Positions 9,218-19,283 of a DNA stretch of 64,000 nucleotides are shown piece by piece. The translations under genes were made by a program, and so were the position numbers. How positions within the stretch are numbered: position 1 is the stretch's first letter; each line of letters opens with the position of its first letter. Below the pieces are notes generated by a model, which saw only the letters and a list, made by a program, of their open reading frames with translations, was not told where the DNA came from and searched no databases. The DNA comes from Bacteroidota bacterium (GTDB taxonomy: Bacteria > Bacteroidota > Bacteroidia > Cytophagales > Cytophagaceae), in the NCBI GenBank assembly GCA_023392125.1, contig JAEVZS010000022.1:186001-250000 (forward strand). Direction: 5' to 3'.

Positions 9218-11527
9218 ATGAAAAGAAAGATATTTAGTACGCTTGTCATTGCTACCTGGATAATAGTTCTGGGTGGATTCGGACTTTTTTATCTGTATAT
9301 TTCAATGGTTGCTCATAATACCGGCAACTATTTCGGGCCAATGCCTTCACTGGAAGTTCTCGAAAATCCAAAGACAGAAGAAGCCTCAGAGCTCTATAGT
9401 GCCAACAGAGAGCTTATAGGCAAGTACTGGCGGGAGAACCGCTCACCTGTTGATTTTGAAGAACTATCACCCAACGTGGTCAAAGCTCTTATTGCGACCG
9501 AAGATTATCGGTTTGAGCACCATTCCGGCATTGATGTCAGAGGAATGTTCAGAGTTTTTTTTAAAACAATAATTTTAAGACAGCGGAGTGCAGGCGGTGG
9601 CAGTACGATATCTCAACAATTGGCAAAAAACCTTTTTAATACCAGAGGTTCTGCATATGAAGGAAAACTCCATCAGGGAAACAGTAAAGCAGGATTGCTT
9701 ATCAACAAAACGAAAGAATGGCTAACCGCTATTCGTATTGAGCAGGCCTATACAAAAAAGGAAATCCTGACCATGTATCTCAATACTGTAGACTTCGGAA
9801 GCAACTCTTTTGGGATTAAAGTTGCCGCAAACACATTTTATAATACCACTCCGGACAGCTTAACAACAAATCAGGCAGCAACACTCATCGGCCTTTTGAA
9901 AGCTCCCACTTACTATAGCCCTGTTTACAATCCGGAGAATGCCTTGAACAGACGGAATGTTGTGCTGGCACAAATGACGAAATATAAGTTCCTGAAGACA
10001 GAGCAATATGACACGCTGAGCAAAGAGCATCTAAATATCAACTATAGCGTGGAAAATCAGAATCAGGGAATCGCTACCTACTTCCGGGGAGTAATTACCA
10101 ATTATCTTCTATATTGGTGCCGCCAGAATGGCTATGATCTATATTCTGATGGTCTGAAAATATACACTACACTTGACATTACTTTACAAAAATATGCGGA
10201 AGAAGCAGTAGCAGAACACATGAAGTATCTTCAAAAGCAGTTCTTCGATCACTGGAAAGGCCGCAATCCATGGATCGACGAAGACGGGAAAGAAATAAAG
10301 GATTTTCTGATCTCTGCCGCCCGTAAAAGTGACCGGTTTAAACAGCTCAGAAATCAACTGGGCAATAATACAGAGGCAATTCTCAAAGAAATGGAGAAAC
10401 CTGTCAAGATGACCATTTTCTCATGGAACGGGGATATCGATACACTTATGTCTCCGATCGATTCTATCCGATATTATAAGCACTTTCTGCACACAGGCTT
10501 TCTTGCAATGGAACCCCAAACCGGCCATATCAAGGCATGGGTCGGCGGAATCAATTATAAACACTTCAAATATGACCATGTAAAACAAGGCAAACGTCAG
10601 CCAGGGTCAACATTTAAGCCCATAGTTTATGCCGCCGCACTGGACGCAGGCTATCGTCCCTGTGATCAGATCATTGATGCTCCGGTTACTTTTTCAATTC
10701 CAACCAATGAAGAGCCAAATAAAACCTGGACTCCTAAAAATAGTGAAGGCAAATACTCCGGAGAAGTATTCACATTGCGTAAAGCAATGGCAAACTCGGT
10801 AAATTCTATTACCGCATTTATGATAAAAAAGATAACTCCTGATGCGGTGGTTAACATGGCCAGGAATCTTGGTATACAAAGTCCGTTGGACCCGGTTCCA
10901 GCTTTATGTTTGGGAGTGTACGATGTTTCAATATATGAGCTGGTCGGGGCATACAGCACTTTTGCAAACAACGGAGTCTATACCGAGCCTTTTTTCATTC
11001 AACGCATTGAAGATAAGTATGGGAATGTTCTGCAGGAGTTTATTCCCAAAACTATTGAAGCACTTGATGAAGAGACTTCCTATCTGATGATTCATATGCT
11101 AAAAGGGGCTACCGAAGAAAAAGGTGGCACTGCCCTCGGTCTGCATCGCTTCGGATTGCTCGGCTATGGCAACGAAGTCGGCGGGAAAACAGGTACCACG
11201 CAGAACAACTCCGATGGCTGGTTTGTCGGTGTTACTCCTAAACTGGTTGCTGGTGCCTGGGTTGGAGGTGATGACCGCTCCATCCATTTCAGAACAATGG
11301 ATCTTGGTCAGGGAGCAAGAATGGCGATGCCGATATGGGCAAGATTTATGCAAAAGGCATACGAGGATAGTGCCTCTGGCATAAAAAAAGAGCGATTCCC
11401 GGTTCCCTCCGGTTTCAATGTTGAATTGAATTGCAACAAATACGTGCAGAGAAGCGAGGGGAATGTTCCTGCTGATACCCTAAAGATGCACTATCAGAAT
11501 AATATACCAGATGATTTCTTTAATTAA
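9218..11527 (+). CDS. mrcA: Class A penicillin-binding protein (PBP1A-type)
   Basis: This bifunctional enzyme polymerises glycan strands and cross-links peptides in the periplasm. The 769-residue protein has an N-terminal membrane anchor (about 7-30). It has a GT51 transglycosylase domain (about 55-240) with the catalytic EDYRFEHHSG motif at 95-104 and GGSTISQQLAKN. A transpeptidase domain carries STFK (Ser464, Lys467), SVN (527-529) and KTGT (657-660). All key residues are intact. It starts 18 bases after the PorW-like gene, and its TAA stop overlaps the uvrC ATG by one base (TAATG). Confidence 0.97.
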   Translation: MKRKIFSTLVIATWIIVLGGFGLFYLYISMVAHNTGNYFGPMPSLEVLENPKTEEASELYSANRELIGKYWRENRSPVDFEELSPNVVKALIATEDYRFEHHSGIDVRGMFRVFFKTIILRQRSAGGGSTISQQLAKNLFNTRGSAYEGKLHQGNSKAGLLINKTKEWLTAIRIEQAYTKKEILTMYLNTVDFGSNSFGIKVAANTFYNTTPDSLTTNQAATLIGLLKAPTYYSPVYNPENALNRRNVVLAQMTKYKFLKTEQYDTLSKEHLNINYSVENQNQGIATYFRGVITNYLLYWCRQNGYDLYSDGLKIYTTLDITLQKYAEEAVAEHMKYLQKQFFDHWKGRNPWIDEDGKEIKDFLISAARKSDRFKQLRNQLGNNTEAILKEMEKPVKMTIFSWNGDIDTLMSPIDSIRYYKHFLHTGFLAMEPQTGHIKAWVGGINYKHFKYDHVKQGKRQPGSTFKPIVYAAALDAGYRPCDQIIDAPVTFSIPTNEEPNKTWTPKNSEGKYSGEVFTLRKAMANSVNSITAFMIKKITPDAVVNMARNLGIQSPLDPVPALCLGVYDVSIYELVGAYSTFANNGVYTEPFFIQRIEDKYGNVLQEFIPKTIEALDEETSYLMIHMLKGATEEKGGTALGLHRFGLLGYGNEVGGKTGTTQNNSDGWFVGVTPKLVAGAWVGGDDRSIHFRTMDLGQGARMAMPIWARFMQKAYEDSASGIKKERFPVPSGFNVELNCNKYVQRSEGNVPADTLKMHYQNNIPDDFFN

Positions 11528-13338
11528 TGCTTGCAGAGAAAGAGACACTAAAAAATTCAATTAAAGAACTTCCTGAAAAACCCGGCATCTACAAATTCTA
11601 TAATCAGGATAAAGAGTTGCTGTATGTCGGGAAAGCAAAGAATATAAAAAAGAGAGTATCAAGCTATTTCTCGAAACTGTCAGGGCTTGACAACAAGACC
11701 AAAAGGCTGGTCAGCCAGATCGGATCAGTAGAGTTTACGATTGTTGACTCTGAATTTGATGCCTACCTGCTTGAAAACAACCTGATAAAATCTCACAAAC
11801 CCAAATACAATATCCTTCTCAAAGATGATAAGACCTACCCGTATTTATATGTTTCCTATGAGCGTTTCCCCAGACTGATCAGCACTCGAAAATTGGACAG
11901 GAGACTTGGTGTATTTTACGGACCATATACGAGTGTAAAAGCAATGAACACCGTAATGGAACTGGCCCGCAAACTCTTTGCTCTACGTACCTGCTCTTAC
12001 AACCTTAGCAAGGAGAACATTGCCAATGGTAAATATAAAGTCTGCCTCGAATATCATATTGGAAATTGCAAGGGTCCTTGTGAAGACTTAATTGACGAAG
12101 GGATATATAATCAGAATATACAACAGATACACCAGATACTACGGGGCAACCTCAGCCTGGTGAAACAACACTTCAGGGAAAATATGCAGGCGGCGGCGAC
12201 AGCATTAGAGTTTGAAAAAGCCCAGATCCATAAAGATAAACTTCAGCTGCTGGAAAAATTTCAGGCTGGTTCAGTGGTGGTTAACCCCAGAATCTCTGAT
12301 CTTGAAGTAATAACAATTGCCTCTGAAGAAAAAATAGCGATTGTAAACTACCTGTTTGTATCCAACGGACTAATTACCAAAACGAAAACAATTGAGGTAA
12401 GAAAGAAACTGAATGAAACAGACTCCGAAATTATTTTAACAACTCTGGCTGGTATCCAAAAAGAACTTGAGACAAACAACAGAGAGGTTATTACAAACAC
12501 AGAGATTCAAAGTAAGATTGAAACGCTCAATATCTTTATACCCAAAATCGGGGACAAAAGAAAACTAGTTGAACTCTCATACAAAAATGCATTTTTTGAA
12601 CTAAGAAAGATAAAATCCCGCAATCTGGAAAAAACGGATACAAACATTAAAATCATTGAAACACTAAAAAATGATTTACAGCTGAAAAATGTGCCTGCAC
12701 GTATTGAGTGTTTCGACAACTCCAATATTCAGGGAACTAATCCGGTTGCTGCAATGGTCTGCTTCATCAACGCCAAGCCGGCAAAAAAAGAATACCGGCA
12801 TTTCAATATTAAAACAGTTACAGGTCCGGATGATTTCTCAAGCATGTATGAAATTGTATCAAGACGCTATAAAAGGCAACTGGAGGAGAAAAAAAACCTG
12901 CCGGACCTCATTATTATCGATGGCGGAAAAGGCCAGTTAAATGCAGCTGTCAGTGCTCTTTCTGATTTAAAACTGTATGGAGCAATCCCGATTATAGGCA
13001 TCGCAAAACGACTGGAAGAAATATATTTTCCGGAAGATCAGTATCCGTTATTTCTTGATAAAAAGTCGACGAGTCTAAAATTGATACAGCAAATACGGGA
13101 CGAGGCGCATAGATTTGCAATTACTTTTCATCGGGCAAAAAGAAGTATGAATGCCTTGAAAAGCTCCATCTCAGATATACCAGGCATAGGAGACAAGACG
13201 TTCCAAAAGCTCATAAAGGAATTTAAATCCGTAGCAAGAATACGCCAGCTCTCACTGGAAGAACTTTCAGCAATCGTAGGTAAATCCAAAGCACAGCTTA
13301 TAATTGAGCATTATCAGGGGGAGAAAGCCGAAAATTAG
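11527..13338 (+). CDS. uvrC: Excinuclease ABC subunit C
   Basis: UvrC makes the two incisions flanking a DNA lesion in nucleotide excision repair. The 603-residue protein has an N-terminal GIY-YIG nuclease domain (PGIYKFYNQDKELLYVGKAKN, about 18-40) and a short cysteine-containing region (LRTCSYNLS, VCLEYHIGNCKGPC). A UVR motif follows around 205-240. The RNase H-like nuclease domain carries IECFDNSNIQGTNPVAAMV and LIIIDGGKGQLNAA. A C-terminal helix-hairpin-helix pair (SDIPGIGDKTFQKLIKEF) completes it. Translation is probably coupled to the upstream PBP gene through the one-base overlap. Confidence 0.98.
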   Translation: MLAEKETLKNSIKELPEKPGIYKFYNQDKELLYVGKAKNIKKRVSSYFSKLSGLDNKTKRLVSQIGSVEFTIVDSEFDAYLLENNLIKSHKPKYNILLKDDKTYPYLYVSYERFPRLISTRKLDRRLGVFYGPYTSVKAMNTVMELARKLFALRTCSYNLSKENIANGKYKVCLEYHIGNCKGPCEDLIDEGIYNQNIQQIHQILRGNLSLVKQHFRENMQAAATALEFEKAQIHKDKLQLLEKFQAGSVVVNPRISDLEVITIASEEKIAIVNYLFVSNGLITKTKTIEVRKKLNETDSEIILTTLAGIQKELETNNREVITNTEIQSKIETLNIFIPKIGDKRKLVELSYKNAFFELRKIKSRNLEKTDTNIKIIETLKNDLQLKNVPARIECFDNSNIQGTNPVAAMVCFINAKPAKKEYRHFNIKTVTGPDDFSSMYEIVSRRYKRQLEEKKNLPDLIIIDGGKGQLNAAVSALSDLKLYGAIPIIGIAKRLEEIYFPEDQYPLFLDKKSTSLKLIQQIRDEAHRFAITFHRAKRSMNALKSSISDIPGIGDKTFQKLIKEFKSVARIRQLSLEELSAIVGKSKAQLIIEHYQGEKAEN

Positions 13339-13497
13339 CAGGCTCTTCCATTTCAGAAAATTCTAGTTACTTACTAAAAAAGAAGTTTCCCATACGTTCG
13401 GGAAGCTGACAGACTGTATACACCTGTATAAAGTAAAAGATCTCAGGCTTTTTCGTTTACCCTTCAACTGTGGAGATATTCTACAGATACAAAAGAA

Positions 13498-13522
13498 GAG
13501 GCTGTCTTTTTAGACAGCCTCT
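13498..13522. terminator. Bidirectional terminator between uvrC and gldN
   Basis: GAGGCTGTC (13498-13506) and GACAGCCTC (13514-13522) form a 9-bp stem around the loop TTTTTTA-like TTTTTAG junction, with A-rich DNA on the left and T-rich DNA on the right. It lies between two convergent genes, 28 bases beyond the gldN stop, and can serve both. The rest of the 212-base gap shows no gene; a weak TTCCC/GGGAA dyad occurs near 13390-13402. Confidence 0.7.
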
Positions 13523-13550
13523 TCCATTTATGAAAAAATTAAGCGTTCAA

Positions 13551-14432
13551 TTAGAATTCCCATAGGTTATGCTCGTACTCAAGAAGCTCAAAAGCAGCCC
13601 ATTGAGAAGCAAGAATACCTTTTTGCTGATCTCCACCATAGATATCAACCAGATAAGCGTCAGAAGGATTGGAAACCTTGATGATATAAGAACTAAACAG
13701 CCTTAACTCAAATGCATCAGCAAGATTTCTATGCTCAGAATCATTCTGAGGATTATACCATACTGCATTAGGATTATCCTTGAATACCTTTTCTACAAGC
13801 TCCTTATACTCATAAGAGGCAACAGGTATTTCAATCCCCTTAACATTTTGTGGATGGTCTGCAGGAACAAGGATCGTGATCGCATGAATATCGAAATACA
13901 TACGAGATCTTTGCTTATCGAAAACCAAATCCTCTTTGATTTGCATCTGATACAAATCCTGCGGGAAATAAAACTGAGATCCTAACATAGGCGCAACTTC
14001 CGGATGTACTCGCCACTCCGGACCGTACATATCATATAGCGCCATTGTATCTATGGAGGTAGGTATGCTCATCGCCTCATCAAACTCAGTGATGGTTAAC
14101 TTACGTCCATCCTTTAAAGAGTCAGTAGCATAAGGAGTAATTTCTCCACGCTTGGTAGCCTCAATCAAAAGACGGGTAATCTCCTTATTCTTTGAGAAAA
14201 TGGGCTTATTTTGTTTCTCTCTAAGATCCATAGCCCTAAGAATAGTCTTTTTATACATGATATCAGACTCATGGATGGGTCTTAAAGAATATTTATTATA
14301 ACCATCCGCCTCCTCTTCTACGGCAGAAGAGGAAGAGGTTGGATAATCAGTCATATCATCCTGCGCCACAGCAGTCCCTGTTAAAAACAGCCCGGCTGCA
14401 AGAATTGAGATATAAACACTTAATTTTTTCAT
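13551..14432 (-). CDS. gldN: Type IX secretion/gliding protein GldN (PorN)
   Basis: GldN/PorN works with GldK in the periplasmic ring of the T9SS on the inner face of the outer membrane. The 293-residue protein has a Sec signal peptide (about 1-23, ending GTAVAQ), a short acidic linker, and the conserved GldN body starting SLRPIHESDIMYKKTILRAMDLREKQNKP. The segments LTITEFDEAMSIPT and YQMQIKEDLVFDKQRSRMYFDIHAI are also family marks. It is the last gene of the minus-strand operon, 25 bases after gldM, and is followed by a terminator hairpin. Confidence 0.96.
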   Translation of the reverse strand: MKKLSVYISILAAGLFLTGTAVAQDDMTDYPTSSSSAVEEEADGYNKYSLRPIHESDIMYKKTILRAMDLREKQNKPIFSKNKEITRLLIEATKRGEITPYATDSLKDGRKLTITEFDEAMSIPTSIDTMALYDMYGPEWRVHPEVAPMLGSQFYFPQDLYQMQIKEDLVFDKQRSRMYFDIHAITILVPADHPQNVKGIEIPVASYEYKELVEKVFKDNPNAVWYNPQNDSEHRNLADAFELRLFSSYIIKVSNPSDAYLVDIYGGDQQKGILASQWAAFELLEYEHNLWEF

Positions 14433-14457
14433 AACCTAGAGATTTAAAATGTTCAAA

Positions 14458-16065
14458 TTAATATAGAGGAATATTCTTGATGACCATTCCTACATCAACT
14501 GTTTCGGTATCTCCTTTGTAGTTCTTTCTTACAACTTTCTTAACATCAATCAGAATACGGTCACCCGCCTGTGCTGTAGAAGCGAAGGCAGTAAGATTTG
14601 CAGTCGGACCACTTACTTTTTGAGTGTTAAGAGGTCTTCTTCCTCTTACAAGTACGCATTCCCATTCCTGAACTCTGTAATCTGCATCCTTAGGAAGGAA
14701 AGATTTAAAGTTTTCTTCAGCAATTGCAGCCATTGTAAGTGATCTTGGACCAGGAGCAGGCTCACCGATCTTTTCGTTTGCCACTCTTGTTCCGATTTTA
14801 GCTTCAATGGTTGGCTTTGGAATACCTCTTACCTGGAATTTCTCAACTCCGATTTCGCTACCACTGTTTACTACAGTAATTGCAACCTCACGAGCAGTAG
14901 CAGTAGGAACGATCGTTACATATCCCTTTTTAGTCGGATTCTTGAATACAGAAGCATTCGATGCTCTGAAATCAGGATTGTAAGCAGACCCTAAAGCAGG
15001 AACCTGTATACTCAATTCATTACCACAGTTTCTGTACAGAGCTTGTACTGATGCGGACTGAATCTGAATTACCGGCTTCACTACATAGTAAGTCTCATTG
15101 ATCGCGAAAGTCGTATCATTTCCTTTAAACTTGAAAGAAATTTCACCTTTCCACTTCTGCTCTGAAACACCTTCTTTATCATATGAAGAAGCCTGAACAG
15201 GGAAAGAAACCTTTCCTATTTTAGTTCCCGCATCAACTTTAAGAGCCTGTCCTCTTGCAGTCATCGTAGGAGTAATCGCACTGGAAGATGCAGCCAGAAA
15301 CATATCGGCTTCATACTTCGTACCTGCCGCTACATACTTAGACTCAGGACGAACCATCGCTACAACGTTATCAAACTTAAGGTCAGACGCACCTACTTTT
15401 GCAGCAAGAGCATTTAAAGCCTCAGTCTCATACTTCAAAACTTCAGTTTGCTTCTGAGAAAGTACTGCCAAAGCAGCAACCATAGGCGTCTCTGCAAAGT
15501 TTAACTGAGCGAAGTCCTTTCTTTTCTGGTTAGGATCTTTCATCGCAAGTGGATCTTCCTGACCGCTCGCTGCAAGATTCGGTACTTTTAATTCAAGACC
15601 TAATCCGTTTAAGTATGCCTGATACTCTTTCAGCTTCTTCTCAAGATCATATCCCTTGCCTTTCTTAGAGCCCTCAGCTCCAAGCATCATCTGTGCGATT
15701 TTTTCTTCTTCCTTTCCGCCTTTGTAATTGATGCCATCGTCATCATAACCACCTGTTACAGTAATCATTTCTTTACGTATGTCATCCATATACTGGATCA
15801 ACTTTGCAGTTTCTGTTCTAACCAATCCGGCTTTATCAGTAATAGCTTTTTCTTTATTACCTTCCTGAGCAACTGCAGTAGCGATCTTCTCGACCAACTG
15901 GGAATTTTCAGTTTCCGACTTTTGCTTAACTATTACTAAGCTATTGTCAAGAAACATGAATTTTTGCATGATGGCAGAACTTACCTGTAAGGCGAGAAGC
16001 GCCGTAAGAACCAGGTACATCATACCAATCATCTTCTGTCTTGGGGTTTCTTTTCCTCCAGCCAT
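14458..16065 (-). CDS. gldM: Type IX secretion/gliding motor protein GldM (PorM)
   Basis: GldM spans the periplasm and, together with GldL, forms the proton-driven motor that energises T9SS and gliding. The 535-residue protein starts AGGKETPRQKMIGMMYLVLTAL, the conserved N-terminus leading into the single membrane helix (about 11-33). Helical domain D1 follows to about 220, then Ig-like beta domains D2-D4 to the C-terminus. The operon order L-M-N and 50- and 25-base gaps match other T9SS loci. No unusual feature is visible. Confidence 0.97.
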   Translation of the reverse strand: MAGGKETPRQKMIGMMYLVLTALLALQVSSAIMQKFMFLDNSLVIVKQKSETENSQLVEKIATAVAQEGNKEKAITDKAGLVRTETAKLIQYMDDIRKEMITVTGGYDDDGINYKGGKEEEKIAQMMLGAEGSKKGKGYDLEKKLKEYQAYLNGLGLELKVPNLAASGQEDPLAMKDPNQKRKDFAQLNFAETPMVAALAVLSQKQTEVLKYETEALNALAAKVGASDLKFDNVVAMVRPESKYVAAGTKYEADMFLAASSSAITPTMTARGQALKVDAGTKIGKVSFPVQASSYDKEGVSEQKWKGEISFKFKGNDTTFAINETYYVVKPVIQIQSASVQALYRNCGNELSIQVPALGSAYNPDFRASNASVFKNPTKKGYVTIVPTATAREVAITVVNSGSEIGVEKFQVRGIPKPTIEAKIGTRVANEKIGEPAPGPRSLTMAAIAEENFKSFLPKDADYRVQEWECVLVRGRRPLNTQKVSGPTANLTAFASTAQAGDRILIDVKKVVRKNYKGDTETVDVGMVIKNIPLY

Positions 16066-16115
16066 GTTTTACTGTTTCTTTTTTATTGAACAATTCATTT
16101 AAATCGAAAGATAAA

Positions 16116-16922
16116 TTAACCTTTCATTGCAGTCAGCATATTGCCGTAAACTGTATTAAGTTGTGTTAAATTACCAGACAATTTCGCAAGTTCATGCTTG
16201 AATTGTTCAGTATCTTTAGAAGCATCAGCCATATTTTCCATAGCAGAAGAAAGGTTGCTATAGAATTTGTTCATAGCTCTCAAGTGGTTGTTGGCATCAG
16301 CAAGCTCCATTTCATATACTGCATTAAGAGCTCCCAGATTCTTAGTAATATTCTGAACCTGCGAATGGTACTCTCTCGCATCATGTGAAGCATTTGCCAT
16401 TTCAGCCATAGCGTCAACTGTTCTTGAGTATGATTTATTCATTTCAACGATTGCTGCAGAAGCAGTTTTAACATTAGAAGCATATTCATTTGACGCTACA
16501 GAAGCATCAGATAAATCCTTAAGATTACTTACAGATGTTGCAAGGTTGCTGAATCCGGCTCCCAATCTGTTAATTACATCCTGATTAATGTTAGCATCTG
16601 CAAGCATATCATCTAGTCTTCTGGTTACAGATTCACCTGTAGAAATTTCTCCGGATACTTCATCTTCATAACCTTCATAATCATCAGACAACTGAGGATA
16701 TACTCTGGTCCAATCCGGATCTTTATGAACTGGCTGGAATGCACTGAAAGCAAAGATTACAGCCTCAGTACTCAAACCAACAACTAGCATAGGACCAGCT
16801 CCCGGCCAGTGCATAATTTTAAACATCGCACCGACAATAACAACAGCAGCACCTAAACCATAAAGTAACGGCATGAACTTGTTGAACAGTAAATCTGCGA
16901 ATCCACCTTTATTTGTACTCAT
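16116..16922 (-). CDS. gldL: Type IX secretion/gliding motor protein GldL (PorL)
   Basis: GldL is the inner-membrane stator of the T9SS motor and contains the proton-responsive glutamate between its two membrane helices. The 268-residue protein has two N-terminal helices (about 13-31 and 41-60) around the family signature GAMFKIMHWPGAGPML, and the motif STEAVIFAFSAFQP with the conserved Glu in the second helix. The rest is a long cytoplasmic helical region rich in Asn, Ser and Ala that may form a coiled coil. It lies 84 bases after gldK. Confidence 0.97.
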   Translation of the reverse strand: MSTNKGGFADLLFNKFMPLLYGLGAAVVIVGAMFKIMHWPGAGPMLVVGLSTEAVIFAFSAFQPVHKDPDWTRVYPQLSDDYEGYEDEVSGEISTGESVTRRLDDMLADANINQDVINRLGAGFSNLATSVSNLKDLSDASVASNEYASNVKTASAAIVEMNKSYSRTVDAMAEMANASHDAREYHSQVQNITKNLGALNAVYEMELADANNHLRAMNKFYSNLSSAMENMADASKDTEQFKHELAKLSGNLTQLNTVYGNMLTAMKG

Positions 16923-17006
16923 GTTCGTAAGAATTTAGAAATTTAGTTTAACAATAGTTTTAATTGGAACTTTAAGTATGTAATTAGTTATAGATTAAGC
17001 TTTCTT

Positions 17007-18038
17007 TTAGAACTCCGATCCGGATGAACGGCCAAGATAGGTCATTACACAACGGAACCCGATATAAGACTTGGTAGTATCCTGATATTCATAAGTTCTT
17101 GTACCTGTCTCAAGATAGTAAGCAATATCCTTCCATGATCCTCCTCTTACTACTTTTCTTGCCTCATTGTCATCATTGTAAGTAGGGTTCAAATCCCAAA
17201 CGATAGGCACAGCAGCCTCATAGAAGGCATCTTCACACCATTCAGATACGTTGCCCGCCATGTCGTAAAGACCAAAGTCGTTAGAGAAATAAGATGCAAC
17301 AGGGGCAGTATACATAAAACCGTCATCGTAGTAGTTTCCTCTTCCCGGCTTAAAGTTTGCCAGCATACAGCCTTTGGCATTTCTGATATAAGGGTTACCC
17401 CAAGGGTATTTCGCCATATCTCTTCCGCCTCTTGCAGCATATTCCCATTCTGCTTCAGAAGGCAATCTGAAATTAGGCATTTTCCACAATCCCTGCTCTG
17501 CTCTCCAGTTATTCATATGCTTGGTTCTCCATTCGCAGAAATACTTAGCGGCAAACCAATCCACTCCTACAACAGGATATTCATCGAATGCGGGATGCGC
17601 ATAATAATATTCCATCATAGGATCTCCCATATGGTGAGAGAAGTCATTAACCCAGACAGTAGTATCAGGATATAACTCGGTCATGATATACTGTTCACCC
17701 AGTACCTCAAGCGAGTCATTTAGCATCACTTCAACAAATTGTCTGTACTCATTATTGGTGATTTCTGTATCATCCATATAGAAACCTCCAATAGTCACCT
17801 GCTTATTCAGGTTAATCTGAGTTGCAGGAACATCTTCATCTGCCTGTCCCATGTGGAACGTTCCGGACGGGCAAGTTGTCATACCATATGGCACTTGCAT
17901 CACCCAGCCTTCTCTGTCAAGAACCCCGACAAGATCCCCTCCTCCATCAAACTTCCCTCCACCACAACTCTGAAGGAATACCAGAGAGCCCAGTGACATT
18001 AAAAAGCCTAACTTTGAAATAACACCTAATTTATTCAT
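17007..18038 (-). CDS. gldK: Type IX secretion/gliding lipoprotein GldK (PorK)
   Basis: GldK/PorK is an outer-membrane lipoprotein that forms large rings with GldN. The 343-residue protein has a lipoprotein signal ending LVFLQSC with Cys25 as the lipidation site, then a Gly-rich linker. An FGE-sulfatase/SUMF1-like domain runs from about 55 to 335, shown by PSGTFHMGQADEDV, FRLPSEAEWEYAARGG, GLYDMAGNVSEWCEDAF and VRGGSWKD. PorK proteins use this fold structurally, not as enzymes (family knowledge). It is preceded by porP/sprF after a 216-base gap in which I see no further gene. Confidence 0.96.
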   Translation of the reverse strand: MNKLGVISKLGFLMSLGSLVFLQSCGGGKFDGGGDLVGVLDREGWVMQVPYGMTTCPSGTFHMGQADEDVPATQINLNKQVTIGGFYMDDTEITNNEYRQFVEVMLNDSLEVLGEQYIMTELYPDTTVWVNDFSHHMGDPMMEYYYAHPAFDEYPVVGVDWFAAKYFCEWRTKHMNNWRAEQGLWKMPNFRLPSEAEWEYAARGGRDMAKYPWGNPYIRNAKGCMLANFKPGRGNYYDDGFMYTAPVASYFSNDFGLYDMAGNVSEWCEDAFYEAAVPIVWDLNPTYNDDNEARKVVRGGSWKDIAYYLETGTRTYEYQDTTKSYIGFRCVMTYLGRSSGSEF

Positions 18039-18254
18039 AATTCACCAGTTTAATTTCTTTTTTGTTTCCTGTTTTAAATCTGTTATCCTTAAATAAATTC
18101 GATCTTCAATCCTTAACCAACCCTTCCATTCCCGCAAAACGCATCAGATATCAACTTATTGCAATAATACAACTAAAACCAATTAAAGTGACATACGAAA
18201 CGGAAAAGTCTTGTAAGTTCTATTTTTTTTAAAAAAAATGCAAATATTTCTTAA

Positions 18255-19283
18255 TTAATTTTCATGTCGATACCTAGGTGTTCTTACCGGAGGCTTAGCT
18301 GGTCCCCAAACATTTGGTATCATATAGGAAAGCATAATTTCATGAGACGTCCTTGCTTTTGCAATAGCTCCATTGGTTACCAGATCAAATGCATAGCCCA
18401 ATCGAAGCGCATCCTGATTCTGTTTATTTTTCAACAGATTGACTCCCAGGTATAGAATTATATCATCATTACTTAAAGTACGTCCTCCCCGGCTTTGCTC
18501 CCGTCTGGCAACAGACTGTCTTGCATTAAGACCAGCCCAGATTTTCTTGTTGTATTCAACGAGTCCCCCAAACAAATAAGTGACCTGATGAAGATCCGTC
18601 TGAACTATAAATGAAGGCACAACCACAATATTAAATGCTGGCTGAATACGATAACCACCTGTAATGTACATATGATTTACCAATTCCGATGAAATATTGC
18701 TTGACCCATAGCTGAAGTTCGAACGGGGTATATGATAAAAACTTACTCCGGCGTAATATTTTTGATGCTCGTACCATACTCCGGCATTCAGATCCGGACG
18801 CACCTGAGAAACCTGATTATTAGGGTTTATAAGATAGCGATATACATCATCATCTTCCTGATAGACCTCATATGACTGCTGTAACTTCTGCGAATATATT
18901 CCTCCGTTAATTCCAAGCCCAAGTAACCCATTATTCAGCTCGATATGCTTTGATGCAGCTAAATTAGCGTTTATGTTCCGCATTGGTCCGATCTCATCAA
19001 CCAGAAGAAACCCTCCGATGCCGATTTTGTAATCTTTTACGGGAGTTCCAATACTCAGTACCATACTTCTGGGTGCTCCGCCTTTTCCACTGGTTGGCTG
19101 GTATCCGGTCCATTGGTCACGCACAATCAGCGTAGTTCTTAATACTTGCTCAATGCCGGTATACCCCGGATTAAAATACATGCCGTTAAACATATATTGG
19201 CTAAACTGTGCATCCTGCTGGGCAAAGGCACCGAAGTGCAAAGCAGCAAATATCAACAGAAAAATAAGTCTAAATTTTCTCAT
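18255..19283 (-). CDS. porP: Type IX secretion outer membrane protein PorP/SprF
   Basis: PorP/SprF-family beta barrels are T9SS components or partners that help anchor or export particular substrates. The 342-residue protein has a Sec signal peptide (1-21, ending GAFAQ) and the family opening QDAQFSQYMFNGMYFNPGYTG. The body alternates in the way expected of transmembrane beta strands (for example LAASKHIELNNGLLGLGINGGIYSQ). It is the first gene of the porP-gldK-gldL-gldM-gldN cluster. The 193 bases upstream are AT-rich with a weak CTCCTAA/TTAGGAG dyad (19300-19343) and no clear TAnnTTTG box. Confidence 0.92.
   Translation of the reverse strand: MRKFRLIFLLIFAALHFGAFAQQDAQFSQYMFNGMYFNPGYTGIEQVLRTTLIVRDQWTGYQPTSGKGGAPRSMVLSIGTPVKDYKIGIGGFLLVDEIGPMRNINANLAASKHIELNNGLLGLGINGGIYSQKLQQSYEVYQEDDDVYRYLINPNNQVSQVRPDLNAGVWYEHQKYYAGVSFYHIPRSNFSYGSSNISSELVNHMYITGGYRIQPAFNIVVVPSFIVQTDLHQVTYLFGGLVEYNKKIWAGLNARQSVARREQSRGGRTLSNDDIILYLGVNLLKNKQNQDALRLGYAFDLVTNGAIAKARTSHEIMLSYMIPNVWGPAKPPVRTPRYRHEN

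Noticed and set aside
13339..13550. A tRNA or small RNA gene in the uvrC-gldN gap
   Set aside because: No TPsiC or anticodon-arm pattern is visible. The only strong structure is the terminator hairpin.
18223..18238. T8A8 palindrome between porP and gldK considered as a terminator
   Set aside because: A pure AT stem without loop would be very weak, and it lies inside a gene cluster that is expected to be cotranscribed. It is probably just AT-rich intergenic DNA.
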